Below, in pieces: positions 1-8,456 of a DNA stretch of 64,000 nucleotides. This stretch comes from Trichococcus shcherbakoviae. GTDB taxonomy: Bacteria; Bacillota; Bacilli; Lactobacillales; Aerococcaceae. The stretch covers positions 1,972,501-2,036,500 of the forward strand of contig NZ_OY762653.1 in the NCBI RefSeq assembly GCF_963666195.1, in the 5' to 3' direction. Made by a program: the position numbers and the translations under genes. The notes under the pieces were generated by a model. The model did not search any database. It saw only the letters and a program-made list of their open reading frames with translations, and was not told the DNA's origin. The stretch's first letter is position 1, and the number at the start of each line of letters is the position of its first letter.

Positions 1-1585
<1,585 letters not shown>

Positions 1586-1678
1586 ATTTTTAAAAGATGA
1601 AAACTCAAGCGGTGTTTTCGGGTTCCCTTTAATTTTGTAGATTCAGTTTTGAGAGAACAACGTTCTCTAATTAAAAAT

Positions 1679-1796
1679 GTGCGGTGACGATGGCAAGAAG
1701 GTCACACCTGTTCCCATCTCGAACACAGAAGTTAAGCTTCTTAGCGCCGATTGTAGTGAAGGGTTTCCCTTTGTGAGAGTAGGACGTTGCCGCGCT
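1679..1796 (+). rRNA. rrf: 5S ribosomal RNA
   Basis: The sequence has the conserved 5S core (CACACCTGTTCCCATCTCGAA, split as CACACCTGTTCC and CATCTCGAACACAGAAG) and closing-stem halves GTGCGG and CCGCGC. It lies about 95 bp after the 23S gene in the normal 23S-5S order and directly precedes the tRNA array. Confidence 0.96.
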
Positions 1797-1816
1797 TTTT
1801 TTGTATAGTTAATTAT

Positions 1817-1890
1817 TCCGCAATAGCTCAGTTGGTAGTAGCGCATGACTGTTAATCATGATGTCGTAGGTTCGAGTCCTACTTGCGGAG
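1817..1890 (+). tRNA. tRNA-Asn (GTT)
   Basis: A 74-nt cloverleaf with acceptor stem TCCGCAA/TTGCGGA, anticodon loop CTGTTAA and T-loop TTCGAGT. It is the first tRNA after 5S. CCA is not encoded. Confidence 0.97.
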
Positions 1891-1905
1891 TTTTTTTCTT
1901 AATAT

Positions 1906-1978
1906 GAGTTATTAGCTCAGTTGGTAGAGCATCTGACTTTTAATCAGAGGGTCGCAGGTTCGAGCCCTGCATAACTCA
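1906..1978 (+). tRNA. tRNA-Lys (TTT)
   Basis: Acceptor stem GAGTTAT/ATAACTC, anticodon loop CTTTTAA and a standard T-arm. It is 15 nt after tRNA-Asn. Confidence 0.97.
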
Positions 1979-1981
1979 TTT

Positions 1982-2063
1982 GCGGGTGTGGCGGAATTGG
2001 CAGACGCACTAGAATCAGGGTCTAGCGCCGCAAGGTGTGGGGGTTCGAGTCCCTTCACCCGCA
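1982..2063 (+). tRNA. tRNA-Leu (CAG)
   Basis: An 82-nt class II tRNA. Acceptor stem GCGGGTG/CACCCGC, anticodon loop ATCAGGG read as CAG, and a long variable arm. It is only 3 nt after tRNA-Lys. Confidence 0.96.
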
Positions 2064-2075
2064 TTAATTGAATAC

Positions 2076-2148
2076 GCCGGCTTAGCTCAGTTGGTAGAGC
2101 ATCTGATTTGTAATCAGAGGGTCGAGGGTTCGAATCCTTTAGCCGGCA
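2076..2148 (+). tRNA. tRNA-Thr (TGT)
   Basis: Acceptor stem GCCGGCT/AGCCGGC and anticodon loop TTTGTAA. It is followed by an encoded CCA, which most genes in this array lack. Confidence 0.97.
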
Positions 2149-2154
2149 CCATTC

Positions 2155-2226
2155 GCGGAAGTAGTTCAGTGGTAGAACATCACCTTGCCAAGGTGGGGGT
2201 CGCGGGTTCGAACCCCGTCTTCCGCT
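2155..2226 (+). tRNA. tRNA-Gly (GCC)
   Basis: Acceptor stem GCGGAAG/CTTCCGC, anticodon loop TTGCCAA and discriminator T. The spacer to the next tRNA carries a small hairpin (GATAGTGC...GCACTGTC, 2235-2254). Confidence 0.97.
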
Positions 2227-2258
2227 TCAAATTTAGATAGTGCTTTGCACTGTCTTTT

Positions 2259-2332
2259 GCACCCATAGCTCAATTGGATAGAGTACTTGACTACGAATCA
2301 AGCGGTTACAGGTTCGACTCCTGTTGGGTGCA
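2259..2332 (+). tRNA. tRNA-Arg (ACG)
   Basis: Acceptor stem GCACCCA/TGGGTGC and anticodon loop CTACGAA. The wobble A is normally deaminated to inosine by TadA. Confidence 0.97.
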
Positions 2333-2351
2333 TTTTTCACATATTTATCAC

Positions 2352-2425
2352 CGGGAAGTAGCTCAGCTTGGTAGAGCACTTGGTTTGGGACCAAGGGGTC
2401 GCAGGTTCGAATCCTGTCTTCCCGA
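2352..2425 (+). tRNA. tRNA-Pro (TGG)
   Basis: Acceptor stem CGGGAAG/CTTCCCG and anticodon loop TTTGGGA. Confidence 0.97.
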
Positions 2426-2441
2426 TTCAACAAATCTTCAC

Positions 2442-2514
2442 GGGGCCTTAGCTCAGCTGGGAGAGCGCCTGCCTTGCACGCAGGAGGTCAGCGGTTCGAT
2501 CCCGCTAGGCTCCA
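2442..2514 (+). tRNA. tRNA-Ala (TGC)
   Basis: Acceptor stem GGGGCCT/AGGCTCC with G3-T70, the alanine identity pair, and anticodon loop CTTGCAC. Confidence 0.96.
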
Positions 2515-2524
2515 TTTTCATTTT

Positions 2525-2598
2525 GGCGGTGTAGCTCAGATGGCTAGAGCATCCGGTTCATACCCGGAAGGTCATGGGTTCGACCCCCTTCGCCGCTA
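2525..2598 (+). tRNA. tRNA-Met (CAT), elongator
   Basis: Acceptor stem GGCGGTG/CGCCGCT and anticodon loop TTCATAC. The sequence resembles the Bacillus elongator tRNA-Met. Its place after Ala and before a second CAT tRNA matches the order of the B. subtilis trnB cluster. Confidence 0.92.
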
Positions 2599-2612
2599 TT
2601 ATACCTTGCTTT

Positions 2613-2686
2613 GGACCTTTAGCTCAGTTGGTTAGAGCAGACGGCTCATAACCGTCCGGTCGCAGGTTCGAGTCCTGCAAGGTCCA
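2613..2686 (+). tRNA. tRNA-Ile2 (CAT, lysidine type), probable
   Basis: Acceptor stem GGACCTT/AAGGTCC and anticodon loop CTCATAA. The genomic anticodon is CAT. The body sequence and the Ala-Met-Ile2-Ser-fMet order of related clusters indicate the AUA-reading isoleucine tRNA, whose C34 is modified by TilS. A second elongator Met tRNA is the less likely alternative. Confidence 0.8.
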
Positions 2687-2706
2687 TGAAAAATTTATCA
2701 GCTTAT

Positions 2707-2796
2707 GGAGGATTACCCAAGTCCGGCTGAAGGGAACGGTCTTGAAAACCGTCAGGCGTGTAAAAGCGCGCAAGGGTTCGAATCCCTTATCCTCCT
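2707..2796 (+). tRNA. tRNA-Ser (TGA)
   Basis: A 90-nt class II tRNA with acceptor stem GGAGGAT/ATCCTCC, anticodon loop CTTGAAA and a long variable arm. Confidence 0.95.
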
Positions 2797-2820
2797 TTAG
2801 TGGCCTCAGGCCATTGTATT

Positions 2821-2889
2821 GTCATGGCTGTTGGCGCTTTAGCGACATTACAGACATGATACACTTGAACGTAAGTTCACAGTGTTTCC
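2821..2889 (+). repeat. Double-hairpin repeat, copy A
   Basis: This is the first of four copies in the window (others at 2974, 3523 and 50878). Its order is GTCATG, a variable stem-loop, invariant CATGATACACTTG, then a stem-loop with tetraloop GTAA closed by GAAC/GTTC, then CACAGTGT. The outer TCATG/CATGA and inner ACACT/AGTGT pairings are kept in all copies, while stem bases change in a compensating way. It sits between tRNA-Ser and tRNA-fMet and should be co-transcribed with them. Confidence 0.85.
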
Positions 2890-2899
2890 TTATTATTAT

Positions 2900-2971
2900 C
2901 GCGGGGTGGAGCAGTTGGCAGCTCGCCGGCTCATAACCCGGAGGTCACAGGTTCAAGTCCTGTCCCCGCAA
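2900..2971 (+). tRNA. tRNA-fMet (CAT), initiator, with an anticodon-stem deletion
   Basis: The acceptor stem CGCGGGG/CCCCGCA has the initiator-specific C1-A72 mismatch and the loop is CTCATAA. The gene is 72 nt rather than 74. The 5' anticodon strand reads CCGG against CCCGG on the 3' side, so one G of the diagnostic GGG/CCC stem is missing, and the D-loop (AGTTGGCA) is one base short. It is a real initiator gene by descent. It may be defective, or the two missing bases may be sequencing errors. Confidence 0.85.
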
Positions 2972-2973
2972 TC

Positions 2974-3041
2974 ATCATGATTGTCGCTGCTTCAGCAGCT
3001 TACAAGCATGATACACTTGGGCGCAAGCCCACAGTGTAACC
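2974..3041 (+). repeat. Double-hairpin repeat, copy B
   Basis: This second copy follows the initiator tRNA directly. Stem 1 is GCTGC/GCAGC with loop TTCA. Stem 2 is GGGC/GCCC with a GCAA tetraloop. The invariant CATGATACACTTG and CACAGTGT are intact. Both stems differ from copy A but remain fully paired. Confidence 0.85.
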
Positions 3042-3060
3042 TCATAAAAGTTTTACGCAT

Positions 3061-3133
3061 GGTTCCGTGGTGTAGGGGTCAACATGCCTGCCTGTCACGC
3101 AGGAGATCGCGGGTTCAAATCCCGTCGGAGCCG
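3061..3133 (+). tRNA. tRNA-Asp (GTC), copy 1
   Basis: Acceptor stem GGTTCCG/CGGAGCC and anticodon loop CTGTCAC. It is identical to the tRNA at 3673-3745. Confidence 0.96.
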
Positions 3134-3137
3134 CCAT

Positions 3138-3208
3138 GCGGGTGTAGTTTAGTGGTAAAACCCCAGCCTTCCAAGCTGATGTCGGGAGTTCGATTCTCCT
3201 CACCCGCT
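3138..3208 (+). tRNA. tRNA-Gly (TCC)
   Basis: Acceptor stem GCGGGTG/CACCCGC, anticodon loop CTTCCAA and 71 nt. It is 4 nt after tRNA-Asp. Confidence 0.96.
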
Positions 3209-3219
3209 TTTTTTAAGAA

Positions 3220-3293
<74 letters not shown>

Positions 3294-3332
3294 TTGATAA
3301 AGCAACAATATTAACAGAAAATTTCTTGTTAT

Positions 3333-3420
3333 GGGGAAGTACTCAAGTGGCTGAAGAGGCGCCCCTGCTAAGGGTGTAGGTCGTTAACGCGGCGCGAGGG
3401 TTCAAATCCCTCCTTCTCCG
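3333..3420 (+). tRNA. tRNA-Ser (GCT)
   Basis: A class II tRNA with acceptor stem GGGGAAG/CTTCTCC, anticodon loop CTGCTAA, a long variable arm and discriminator G. Confidence 0.95.
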
Positions 3421-3448
3421 TAGCTTTATCAAAAAAATAAAAAAACAT

Positions 3449-3520
3449 GGTCCGTTGGTCAAGCGGTTAAGACACCGCCCTTTCACGGCGGTAACACGGG
3501 TTCGATTCCCGTACGGATCA
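3449..3520 (+). tRNA. tRNA-Glu (TTC)
   Basis: Acceptor stem GGTCCGT/ACGGATC and anticodon loop CTTTCAC. Confidence 0.96.
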
Positions 3521-3522
3521 TT

Positions 3523-3590
3523 GTCATGGTTGTTACAGCTTCGGCTGTTTTACAGACATGATACACTTGAGCGTCAGCTCACAGTGTTTC
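3523..3590 (+). repeat. Double-hairpin repeat, copy C
   Basis: This third copy lies between tRNA-Glu and tRNA-Val. Stem 1 is ACAGC/GCTGT with loop TTCG. Stem 2 is GAGC/GCTC with loop GTCA. The invariant blocks are unchanged. Confidence 0.85.
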
Positions 3591-3597
3591 TACACCT

Positions 3598-3670
3598 GGA
3601 GGTTTAGCTCAGCTGGGAGAGCGTCTGCCTTACAAGCAGAATGTCGGCGGTTCGATCCCGTCAACCTCCA
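3598..3670 (+). tRNA. tRNA-Val (TAC)
   Basis: Acceptor stem GGAGGTT/AACCTCC and anticodon loop CTTACAA. Confidence 0.97.
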
Positions 3671-3672
3671 TT

Positions 3673-3745
3673 GGTTCCGTGGTGTAGGGGTCAACATGCC
3701 TGCCTGTCACGCAGGAGATCGCGGGTTCAAATCCCGTCGGAGCCG
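3673..3745 (+). tRNA. tRNA-Asp (GTC), copy 2
   Basis: Identical in sequence to the tRNA at 3061-3133, so one of the two arose by duplication or is kept identical by conversion. Confidence 0.96.
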
Positions 3746-3764
3746 TTTTCTAAATTTTTATTTT

Positions 3765-3837
3765 GGTCTGATAGCTCAGTTGGTAGAGCACTTGATTGAA
3801 GCTCAAGGTGTCGGCGGTTCGAATCCGTCTCGGACCA
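3765..3837 (+). tRNA. tRNA-Phe (GAA)
   Basis: Acceptor stem GGTCTGA/TCGGACC and anticodon loop TTGAAGC. It has G at position 37, as I recall for streptococcal tRNA-Phe. Confidence 0.96.
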
Positions 3838-3850
3838 TTTTTTATATGAT

Positions 3851-3931
3851 GGAGGGATAGCGAAGTGGCTAAACGCGGCGGACTGTAAATCCGCTCTTTC
3901 GGGTTCGGCAGTTCGAATCTGCCTCCCTCCA
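3851..3931 (+). tRNA. tRNA-Tyr (GTA)
   Basis: A class II tRNA with acceptor stem GGAGGGA/TCCCTCC, anticodon loop CTGTAAA and a medium variable arm. Confidence 0.96.
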
Positions 3932-3941
3932 TTCTTATTAT

Positions 3942-4015
3942 GGCGATCGTGGCGAAGTGGTTAACGCACCGGTTTGTGGATCCGGCATTCGTGGGTTCAA
4001 TTCCCATCGGTCGCC
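3942..4015 (+). tRNA. tRNA-His (GTG)
   Basis: Acceptor stem GCGATCG/CGGTCGC plus an encoded G-1 opposite C73, the histidine identity element. Anticodon loop TTGTGGA. Confidence 0.95.
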
Positions 4016-4023
4016 CTCTTTAT

Positions 4024-4095
4024 TGGGCTATCGCCAAGCGGTAAGGCAACAGACTTTGACTCTGTCATTCGTTGGTTCGAATCCAGCTAGCCCAG
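4024..4095 (+). tRNA. tRNA-Gln (TTG)
   Basis: Acceptor stem TGGGCTA/TAGCCCA and anticodon loop CTTTGAC. Confidence 0.96.
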
Positions 4096-4117
4096 TTTTT
4101 TCAAATAGTAACACCTC

Positions 4118-4188
4118 GGCGGTATAGCCAAGTGGTAAGGCACAGGTCTGCAAAACCTCTATCACCGGTTCAAATCCGGTTACCGCCT
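4118..4188 (+). tRNA. tRNA-Cys (GCA)
   Basis: Acceptor stem GGCGGTA/TACCGCC, anticodon loop CTGCAAA and discriminator T. Confidence 0.96.
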
Positions 4189-4227
4189 TTCCATGAGTAA
4201 GATGGAAAATTGCATTCTTCATATCAT

Positions 4228-4311
4228 GCCGGCGTGGCGGAATTGGCAGACGCGCTGGACTCAAAATCCAGTGCCCGCGAGGGCGTGCCGGTTCGACCCC
4301 GGCCGCCGGTA
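4228..4311 (+). tRNA. tRNA-Leu (CAA)
   Basis: A class II tRNA with acceptor stem GCCGGCG/CGCCGGT and anticodon loop CTCAAAA. It is the last tRNA of the array. Confidence 0.96.
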
Positions 4312-4318
4312 TCACACA

Positions 4319-4369
4319 AAACAGGCTCCTGACGATGACAGCATCGTTGGGAGCCTGTTTTTTTTTTTC
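4319..4369 (+). terminator. Terminator of the rRNA-tRNA operon
   Basis: Stem AACAGGCTCC/GGAGCCTGTT with an inner CGATG/CATCG helix, followed by ten Ts. It lies 8 nt after the last tRNA. Confidence 0.95.
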
Positions 4370-4398
4370 ATAGTTATACACGAAACTGAAAGGAATAT

Positions 4399-4455
4399 TT
4401 GAAATTGTTTCATTTTAAGTATATAATTCGTTGTAACTTACAAAAAGAAACTTAC
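4399..4455 (+). promoter_or_regulatory. Promoter and HxlR-type operator
   Basis: A TTGAAA -35 (4399-4404) and TATAAT -10 (4422-4427) are 17 bp apart. Just downstream, 4433-4455 reads GTAACTTAC, AAAAAGAA, ACTTAC, a repeated ACTTAC half-site like those bound by HxlR/YodB regulators. A related site lies at 4978-4995. Autoregulation of the following gene is inferred. Confidence 0.65.
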
Positions 4456-4474
4456 TCTCTAAGAGGTGAACAAG

Positions 4475-4813
4475 ATGCTGACCAAAGAAGAATTGCCATT
4501 TTGTCCGGTTGCGACAACCGTTGATCTGATCGGAAATAAATGGAAACTGCTGATAATGCGAGAATTGTTGACTGGGACCAAGCGTTTTAATGAAATGCAC
4601 CGATTGGTGGATGGCATCAGCCAAAAAGTATTGACCGAAAATCTTCGGAAAATGGAGTCTGATGGGATTGTGAAACGGGAAGTATTTCCTGAAGTGCCAC
4701 CCAGAGTGGAATATTCGTTAACCGATCTTGGAGATTCCTTAAGACCGATCATCAACAGTATGAGTGATTGGGGAACCGATTATATCAAAAATAATCTTTT
4801 GGAACAAAAATAA
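4475..4813 (+). CDS. HxlR-family winged-helix regulator
   Basis: A 112-residue DNA-binding protein covering the whole HxlR domain: an N-terminal cap, a helix-turn-helix (about residues 18-65, with GNKWKLLIMRELL and the FNEMHRLVDGISQKVLTENLRKM recognition region, quoted in parts) and a wing (EVPPRVEYSLTDLG). Cys10 in the FCPV motif matches the redox-sensing cysteine of YodB/HypR/QorR proteins, so it may respond to electrophiles or disulfide stress. The ATG at 4475 follows AAGAGGTG by 6 nt. A GTG at 4466 would add three residues but lies inside that ribosome binding site. No obvious target gene is adjacent. Confidence 0.85.
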   Translation: MLTKEELPFCPVATTVDLIGNKWKLLIMRELLTGTKRFNEMHRLVDGISQKVLTENLRKMESDGIVKREVFPEVPPRVEYSLTDLGDSLRPIINSMSDWGTDYIKNNLLEQK

Positions 4814-4898
4814 TCGAGTGTAGGCAAATGAAAAGTGGGTCGCGAATCCAGTATTTTCTGTTATCCGATGCAGAGCCAAAAGCTATATCATTTTCATC

Positions 4899-4942
4899 CT
4901 CCCTTTTGAAGCGTTATAATGCTTCAAAAGGGAGCTTTTTTT
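4899..4942 (+). terminator. Terminator after HxlR gene
   Basis: A 14-bp stem CTCCCTTTTGAAGC/GCTTCAAAAGGGAG followed by eight Ts. Confidence 0.9.
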
Positions 4943-4978
4943 TACAATCAATTGGTGTAACTATCCTTATTGCTGTAG

Positions 4979-4994
4979 CTTACAAAAAGGTAAG
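4979..4994. promoter_or_regulatory. Orphan HxlR-like operator
   Basis: CTTAC and GTAAG flank a 6-bp A-rich spacer. This resembles the CTTAC-AAAAAG element in front of the HxlR gene 540 bp upstream. The arrangement suggests a lost or remodelled target promoter. Confidence 0.4.
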
Positions 4995-5190
4995 TACCTG
5001 ATAAAAAAGTGCGTACTATTGTAAGGGCATCTTTAAAGATATAGTAAGAGTATGGAAAGAGAGAAATATCAGTGAGGCATTAAGTATGTTAGACCAGCAC
5101 TAAAGCCATTCTTGTCTATGTTGCTTGTGCGAAGAAGCTGGTTCAGCGGTAATTTTCGGTGAGTATCTGTTGAATGGGGGAATGCGGGTA

Positions 5191-5481
5191 ATGATAGATC
5201 CTTTATTGGTATTTGCAACAATCTTTGATACTGACATTAAGTTTGCCATTATGTCCCTGTTCCTTTACTACCCGAGCATGAGCTGCAATGACATCGTCCG
5301 AATGACGGGTGAGAAAAAAGAAAATGTCATCACCAGTCTGTGGCGACTGCAAATGGATACGATTGTGGTCAATCAGATTGAGGACGACAGAAACTGCTAT
5401 TACTCCTTGACGAGCAGCGGCACAGCCAGTTTGAAGGTATTTAGCGAGATAGCAGATTTTTCGGAGCGTTGTTTGAAGTGA
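5191..5481 (+). CDS. Small winged-helix regulator of the osmoprotectant operon
   Basis: A protein of about 96 residues with a compact winged-helix fold of the MarR/ArsR kind: helices in the first 40 residues, CNDIVRMTGEKKENVITSLW as the helix-turn-helix, and CYYSLTSSG as the wing. It begins the operon, 13 bp upstream of the first permease gene. That is where GbsR/OpuCR-like repressors of betaine uptake are found, so control of this transporter is likely but inferred. The ATG at 5191 has GGGGG 10 nt upstream. ATG 5182 or an upstream GTG at 5125 are alternatives with poorer spacing. Confidence 0.7.
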   Translation: MIDPLLVFATIFDTDIKFAIMSLFLYYPSMSCNDIVRMTGEKKENVITSLWRLQMDTIVVNQIEDDRNCYYSLTSSGTASLKVFSEIADFSERCLK

Positions 5482-5494
5482 AAGGAGGTCCAAA

Positions 5495-6124
5495 ATGCTA
5501 GTTGATGACATACTGCAATACTTTCAAGAGAATTTTAGTCAATATTTGATTTACGTTTACCAGCACCTTGGATTGAGTATCCAGGCAATCGGAATTTCTT
5601 GTCTGATCGGCATTCCGCTGGGATACATCAGCCACCAGCACCGGAAACTCAGCCAGATGATCACCCTCAGTTCCCAAGCCTTGCGGATCATCCCCAGTTT
5701 GGCGGTCCTCTTTATATTGATCTCCTTCATAGGCGTCGGAAGGGTTCCAGCTTTGATCGCATTGGTGTTGCTGGGCATTCCGCCGATTTTGGTCAATACA
5801 ACAGTCGGATTCCTGGAAGTTCCTGCTGTGATGATCGAAACGGGAAAGGGTTTGGGGATGACCGATCGGGAGCTCTTGAAAAGGGTAAAGATTCCGCTGG
5901 CTTTTCCTTTTGTGATGACTGGTGTGAAGCTTGCTTTAGTGGAAATCATCTCGAGTGCGACGCTGGCAACATACATCGGTGCTGGTGGATTAGGAACATT
6001 GATTTTTACAGGATTGGGTTTGAACAGGATGGATCTGCTTCTCATTGGAGGGGTATCGGTAGCGATGATTGCCTTCACGACAAGCATCTTTCTTGATTAC
6101 ATAATTAAAAGGAGCGTAAATTAA
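5495..6124 (+). CDS. Osmoprotectant ABC transporter permease (OpuCB/ProW-like)
   Basis: A 209-residue membrane protein with five to six predicted transmembrane helices and the BPD_transp_1 coupling loop (ETGKGLGMTDRELLKRVKIP). The IIPSLAVLFILISFIGVGR stretch is typical of betaine/carnitine/choline permeases of the QAT family. It has AAAGGAGG 6 nt before the ATG, and its stop codon abuts the start of the substrate-binding gene, so translation is coupled. It should pair with the second permease at 7812 to form the channel. Confidence 0.9.
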   Translation: MLVDDILQYFQENFSQYLIYVYQHLGLSIQAIGISCLIGIPLGYISHQHRKLSQMITLSSQALRIIPSLAVLFILISFIGVGRVPALIALVLLGIPPILVNTTVGFLEVPAVMIETGKGLGMTDRELLKRVKIPLAFPFVMTGVKLALVEIISSATLATYIGAGGLGTLIFTGLGLNRMDLLLIGGVSVAMIAFTTSIFLDYIIKRSVN

Positions 6125-7024
6125 ATGAAAAGAAATAATATTATCAGTACGATTGCAATGTTGGCCGTAGCACTTATAGTCTCAGGGTGTTCAAGTTTGG
6201 GTGGCGGAAGTACGGAAGATACAGTCATCCGAGTGGGTTCCAAGGATTTTACCGAAAACTTAGTTGTTTCGGAAATTTATGCCTTGGCTTTGGAAGATGC
6301 CGGTTATGAGGTTGAACGGATCCCGAATATCGCCAGCTCGGTCGTTCATACATCGATCACCAATGATGAAATCGATCTTTATCCGGAGTATACAGGTACA
6401 GGTCTGTTGGTAATATTGGAAATGGAGATGGAAACCGATCCGCAGAAAGTCTATGACACAATCAAAGCAGAATACGCAGAGCAGTTTGATCTGACTTGGT
6501 TGGATTATGCGGAAGCCAATGACAGCGCTGGGCTGGTCATCAAAACGAGCGTAGCCGAAAAATACGGCATTGAGACCATTTCCGATCTGCAGAAAAATGC
6601 TTCAGAGCTTCGTTTTGCTTCCCAAGGTGAATTCGATCTGAGGGAAGATGGCATTCCTGGATTGACTAAAGCTTACGGAGAATTCAACTGGAAGAGCTCG
6701 ACAGTCTACGACAACAGCTTGAAATATGAAGTCTTGAAAAATGATGAAGCCGATGTCGCACCAGCCTACACGACGGAAGGTCAACTGACCAATAAAGAAG
6801 AATTCACAGTTTTGGTGGATGACAAAAATTTCTGGCCGCCGTATAACTTGGCTCCAGTAATCCGTAATGAAGTATTGGAAGAAAATCCTGAGATTGCAGA
6901 AATTTTGAACAACATCAGCAGCATGCTGGATACAGAAACTGTGACCGGGTTGAATGCCAAAGTGGACGTCGATGGACAAGAATATGAAGCGGTAGCGAAA
7001 GAATACTTCGAATCAATTAATTAA
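6125..7024 (+). CDS. Osmoprotectant-binding lipoprotein (OpuCC-like)
   Basis: A 299-residue extracytoplasmic solute receptor. A signal peptide ends in the lipobox VSGC (Cys22), which should be lipidated. The mature part is an OpuAC/ProX-type type II binding fold, with the hallmark VGSKDFTENLVVSEIYALAL near residue 38 and DLYPEYTGTG near residue 97. Substrates of this family are glycine betaine, carnitine, choline and similar compounds. The exact one cannot be read here. An AAAGGAG ribosome binding site lies upstream, and the gene sits between a permease and the ATPase. Confidence 0.92.
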   Translation: MKRNNIISTIAMLAVALIVSGCSSLGGGSTEDTVIRVGSKDFTENLVVSEIYALALEDAGYEVERIPNIASSVVHTSITNDEIDLYPEYTGTGLLVILEMEMETDPQKVYDTIKAEYAEQFDLTWLDYAEANDSAGLVIKTSVAEKYGIETISDLQKNASELRFASQGEFDLREDGIPGLTKAYGEFNWKSSTVYDNSLKYEVLKNDEADVAPAYTTEGQLTNKEEFTVLVDDKNFWPPYNLAPVIRNEVLEENPEIAEILNNISSMLDTETVTGLNAKVDVDGQEYEAVAKEYFESIN

Positions 7025-7041
7025 GGAGGCGTTGAGGCCGC

Positions 7042-7815
7042 ATGGAGCAAACCGCGATAGAATTCAAAAATGTGACGAAGCTCTACGGGGAAGGGGGCAC
7101 GAAAGCAGTCGATGATATCTCCTTTGAAATTAAGGAGGGCGAGTTCATCACTGTCCTGGGCTCTTCCGGCTCCGGCAAAACGACGACTTTAAAAATGATC
7201 AACCGCCTGATCCGTGAAGATGAAGGACACATAACCTTCTTCGGAGAAGACATCAGTTCAATGAACGAAGTGGATCTTAGGCGAAAAATCGGCTATGTCG
7301 TCCAACAGATTGGCCTGTTTCCGCATATGACCGTAGCCCAAAACATCGCGACAGTTCCGGAACTGCTGAAGTGGGACAAGAAGAAAATCCAATCCCGCAT
7401 CAAAGAATTGCTGGAACTTGTCCAACTGGATCCAGAAGTGTTTGCCGACAGAAAGCCGAAACAATTATCCGGCGGGCAACAACAGCGTATCGGCGTTGCG
7501 AGGGCGCTTGCCGCCAATCCGAAAGTGATGCTGTTGGATGAACCGTTTGGAGCGGTCGATGCGATTACGCGCCTGCAACTGCAAAATGAACTGCAAAAGA
7601 TTCATAAAGAATTGGGCGACAAAACTTTTGTGCTGGTCACCCATGACATCAATGAGGCGTTCAAGCTAGGGATGAGAGTTCTGATAATGGACAAAGGCAA
7701 GATTTGTCAATTTGATACGCCGCGGGAAATCATGCGGAATCCGAAAACGGAGTTTGTTGCGAACTTGATTGCCACCGTAAAGGAACAAGAGGCATTTTGG
7801 AGTGAGTTGAAATGA
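7042..7815 (+). CDS. Osmoprotectant ABC transporter ATPase (OpuCA-like, no CBS domains)
   Basis: A 257-residue nucleotide-binding subunit with Walker A GSSGSGKTT (residues 40-48), signature LSGGQQQR, Walker B VMLLDEPFGAVD and the H-loop VTHD. It belongs to the proline/glycine betaine QAT ATPases. Most OpuCA proteins are about 380 residues and end in two CBS domains that sense ionic strength. This one stops right after the ATPase core, so osmotic gating must be absent or done by another part. It overlaps the next permease gene by 4 bp (ATGA). Confidence 0.93.
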   Translation: MEQTAIEFKNVTKLYGEGGTKAVDDISFEIKEGEFITVLGSSGSGKTTTLKMINRLIREDEGHITFFGEDISSMNEVDLRRKIGYVVQQIGLFPHMTVAQNIATVPELLKWDKKKIQSRIKELLELVQLDPEVFADRKPKQLSGGQQQRIGVARALAANPKVMLLDEPFGAVDAITRLQLQNELQKIHKELGDKTFVLVTHDINEAFKLGMRVLIMDKGKICQFDTPREIMRNPKTEFVANLIATVKEQEAFWSELK

Positions 7816-8435
7816 TTGCATACTGGAATACTTACCATGAAAAACTGTTGACCGCCACGATGCAGCACATCGAATTAGTGGGGACGACCCTGACGATTGC
7901 GATCCTCATTGCAAGTGGCATAATTCTGGCTTGCATGCATCAGGAACGCGTGATGAACGGTTTGATCTACTTGACGTCATTGCTTTATTCGATCCCAAGC
8001 CTGGCTCTGTTTGCCATTTTGATCCCGTTGACTGGCCTGGGAAGGAACACGGCCATCATCGTGTTGGTGATTTATTGCCAATATGTCCTGTTGCGCAGTT
8101 TTTCTGCAGGAATCAAGGAAATCGATCCGACCATCATCGAAGCCGCTGTCGGGATGGGCATGACGAGAAATCAAATGTTCAGGAAAATCCAGCTTCCGTT
8201 GGCAATGTCATCCATAATCGCAGGGATACGGATCGCCGCGACCTCGACAATCGGCATCGCAACCATCGCCGCAACAATCAATGCGGGCGGATTGGGGACA
8301 GTCCTTTTCGATGGCTTGCGGACATTCAGCGTCGTAAAACTGTTGTGGGGCACTGTGCTGTCGATGTTTTTGTGTCTGTTTGTCAATGTCGTCTTGTACT
8401 TGCTCGAGAACGCGTTGCGACGGAGATTTGCCTGA
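7812..8435 (+). CDS. Osmoprotectant ABC transporter permease (OpuCD-like)
   Basis: A 207-residue membrane subunit, the partner of the permease at 5495. It has the same coupling loop (EAAVGMGMTRNQMFRKIQLP) and the IPSLALFAILIPLTGLGR signature, with TIAATINAGGLG in the conserved region. The start overlaps the ATPase stop (ATGA), making it the last gene of a four-gene transporter operon. Confidence 0.9.
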   Translation: MIAYWNTYHEKLLTATMQHIELVGTTLTIAILIASGIILACMHQERVMNGLIYLTSLLYSIPSLALFAILIPLTGLGRNTAIIVLVIYCQYVLLRSFSAGIKEIDPTIIEAAVGMGMTRNQMFRKIQLPLAMSSIIAGIRIAATSTIGIATIAATINAGGLGTVLFDGLRTFSVVKLLWGTVLSMFLCLFVNVVLYLLENALRRRFA

Positions 8436-8456
8436 TTTTTTCAAAGGAGTGATCGC

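Larger units (their letters stand above)
4814..5190. other. Intergenic stretch with terminator and orphan operator-like site
   Basis: This 377-bp gap holds the terminator of the HxlR gene (4899-4942) and a CTTAC/GTAAG inverted repeat at 4979-4994 resembling the HxlR operator. I see no ribosome binding site with an open frame after that site, so it is an orphan. No RNA gene is recognisable. Confidence 0.5.
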
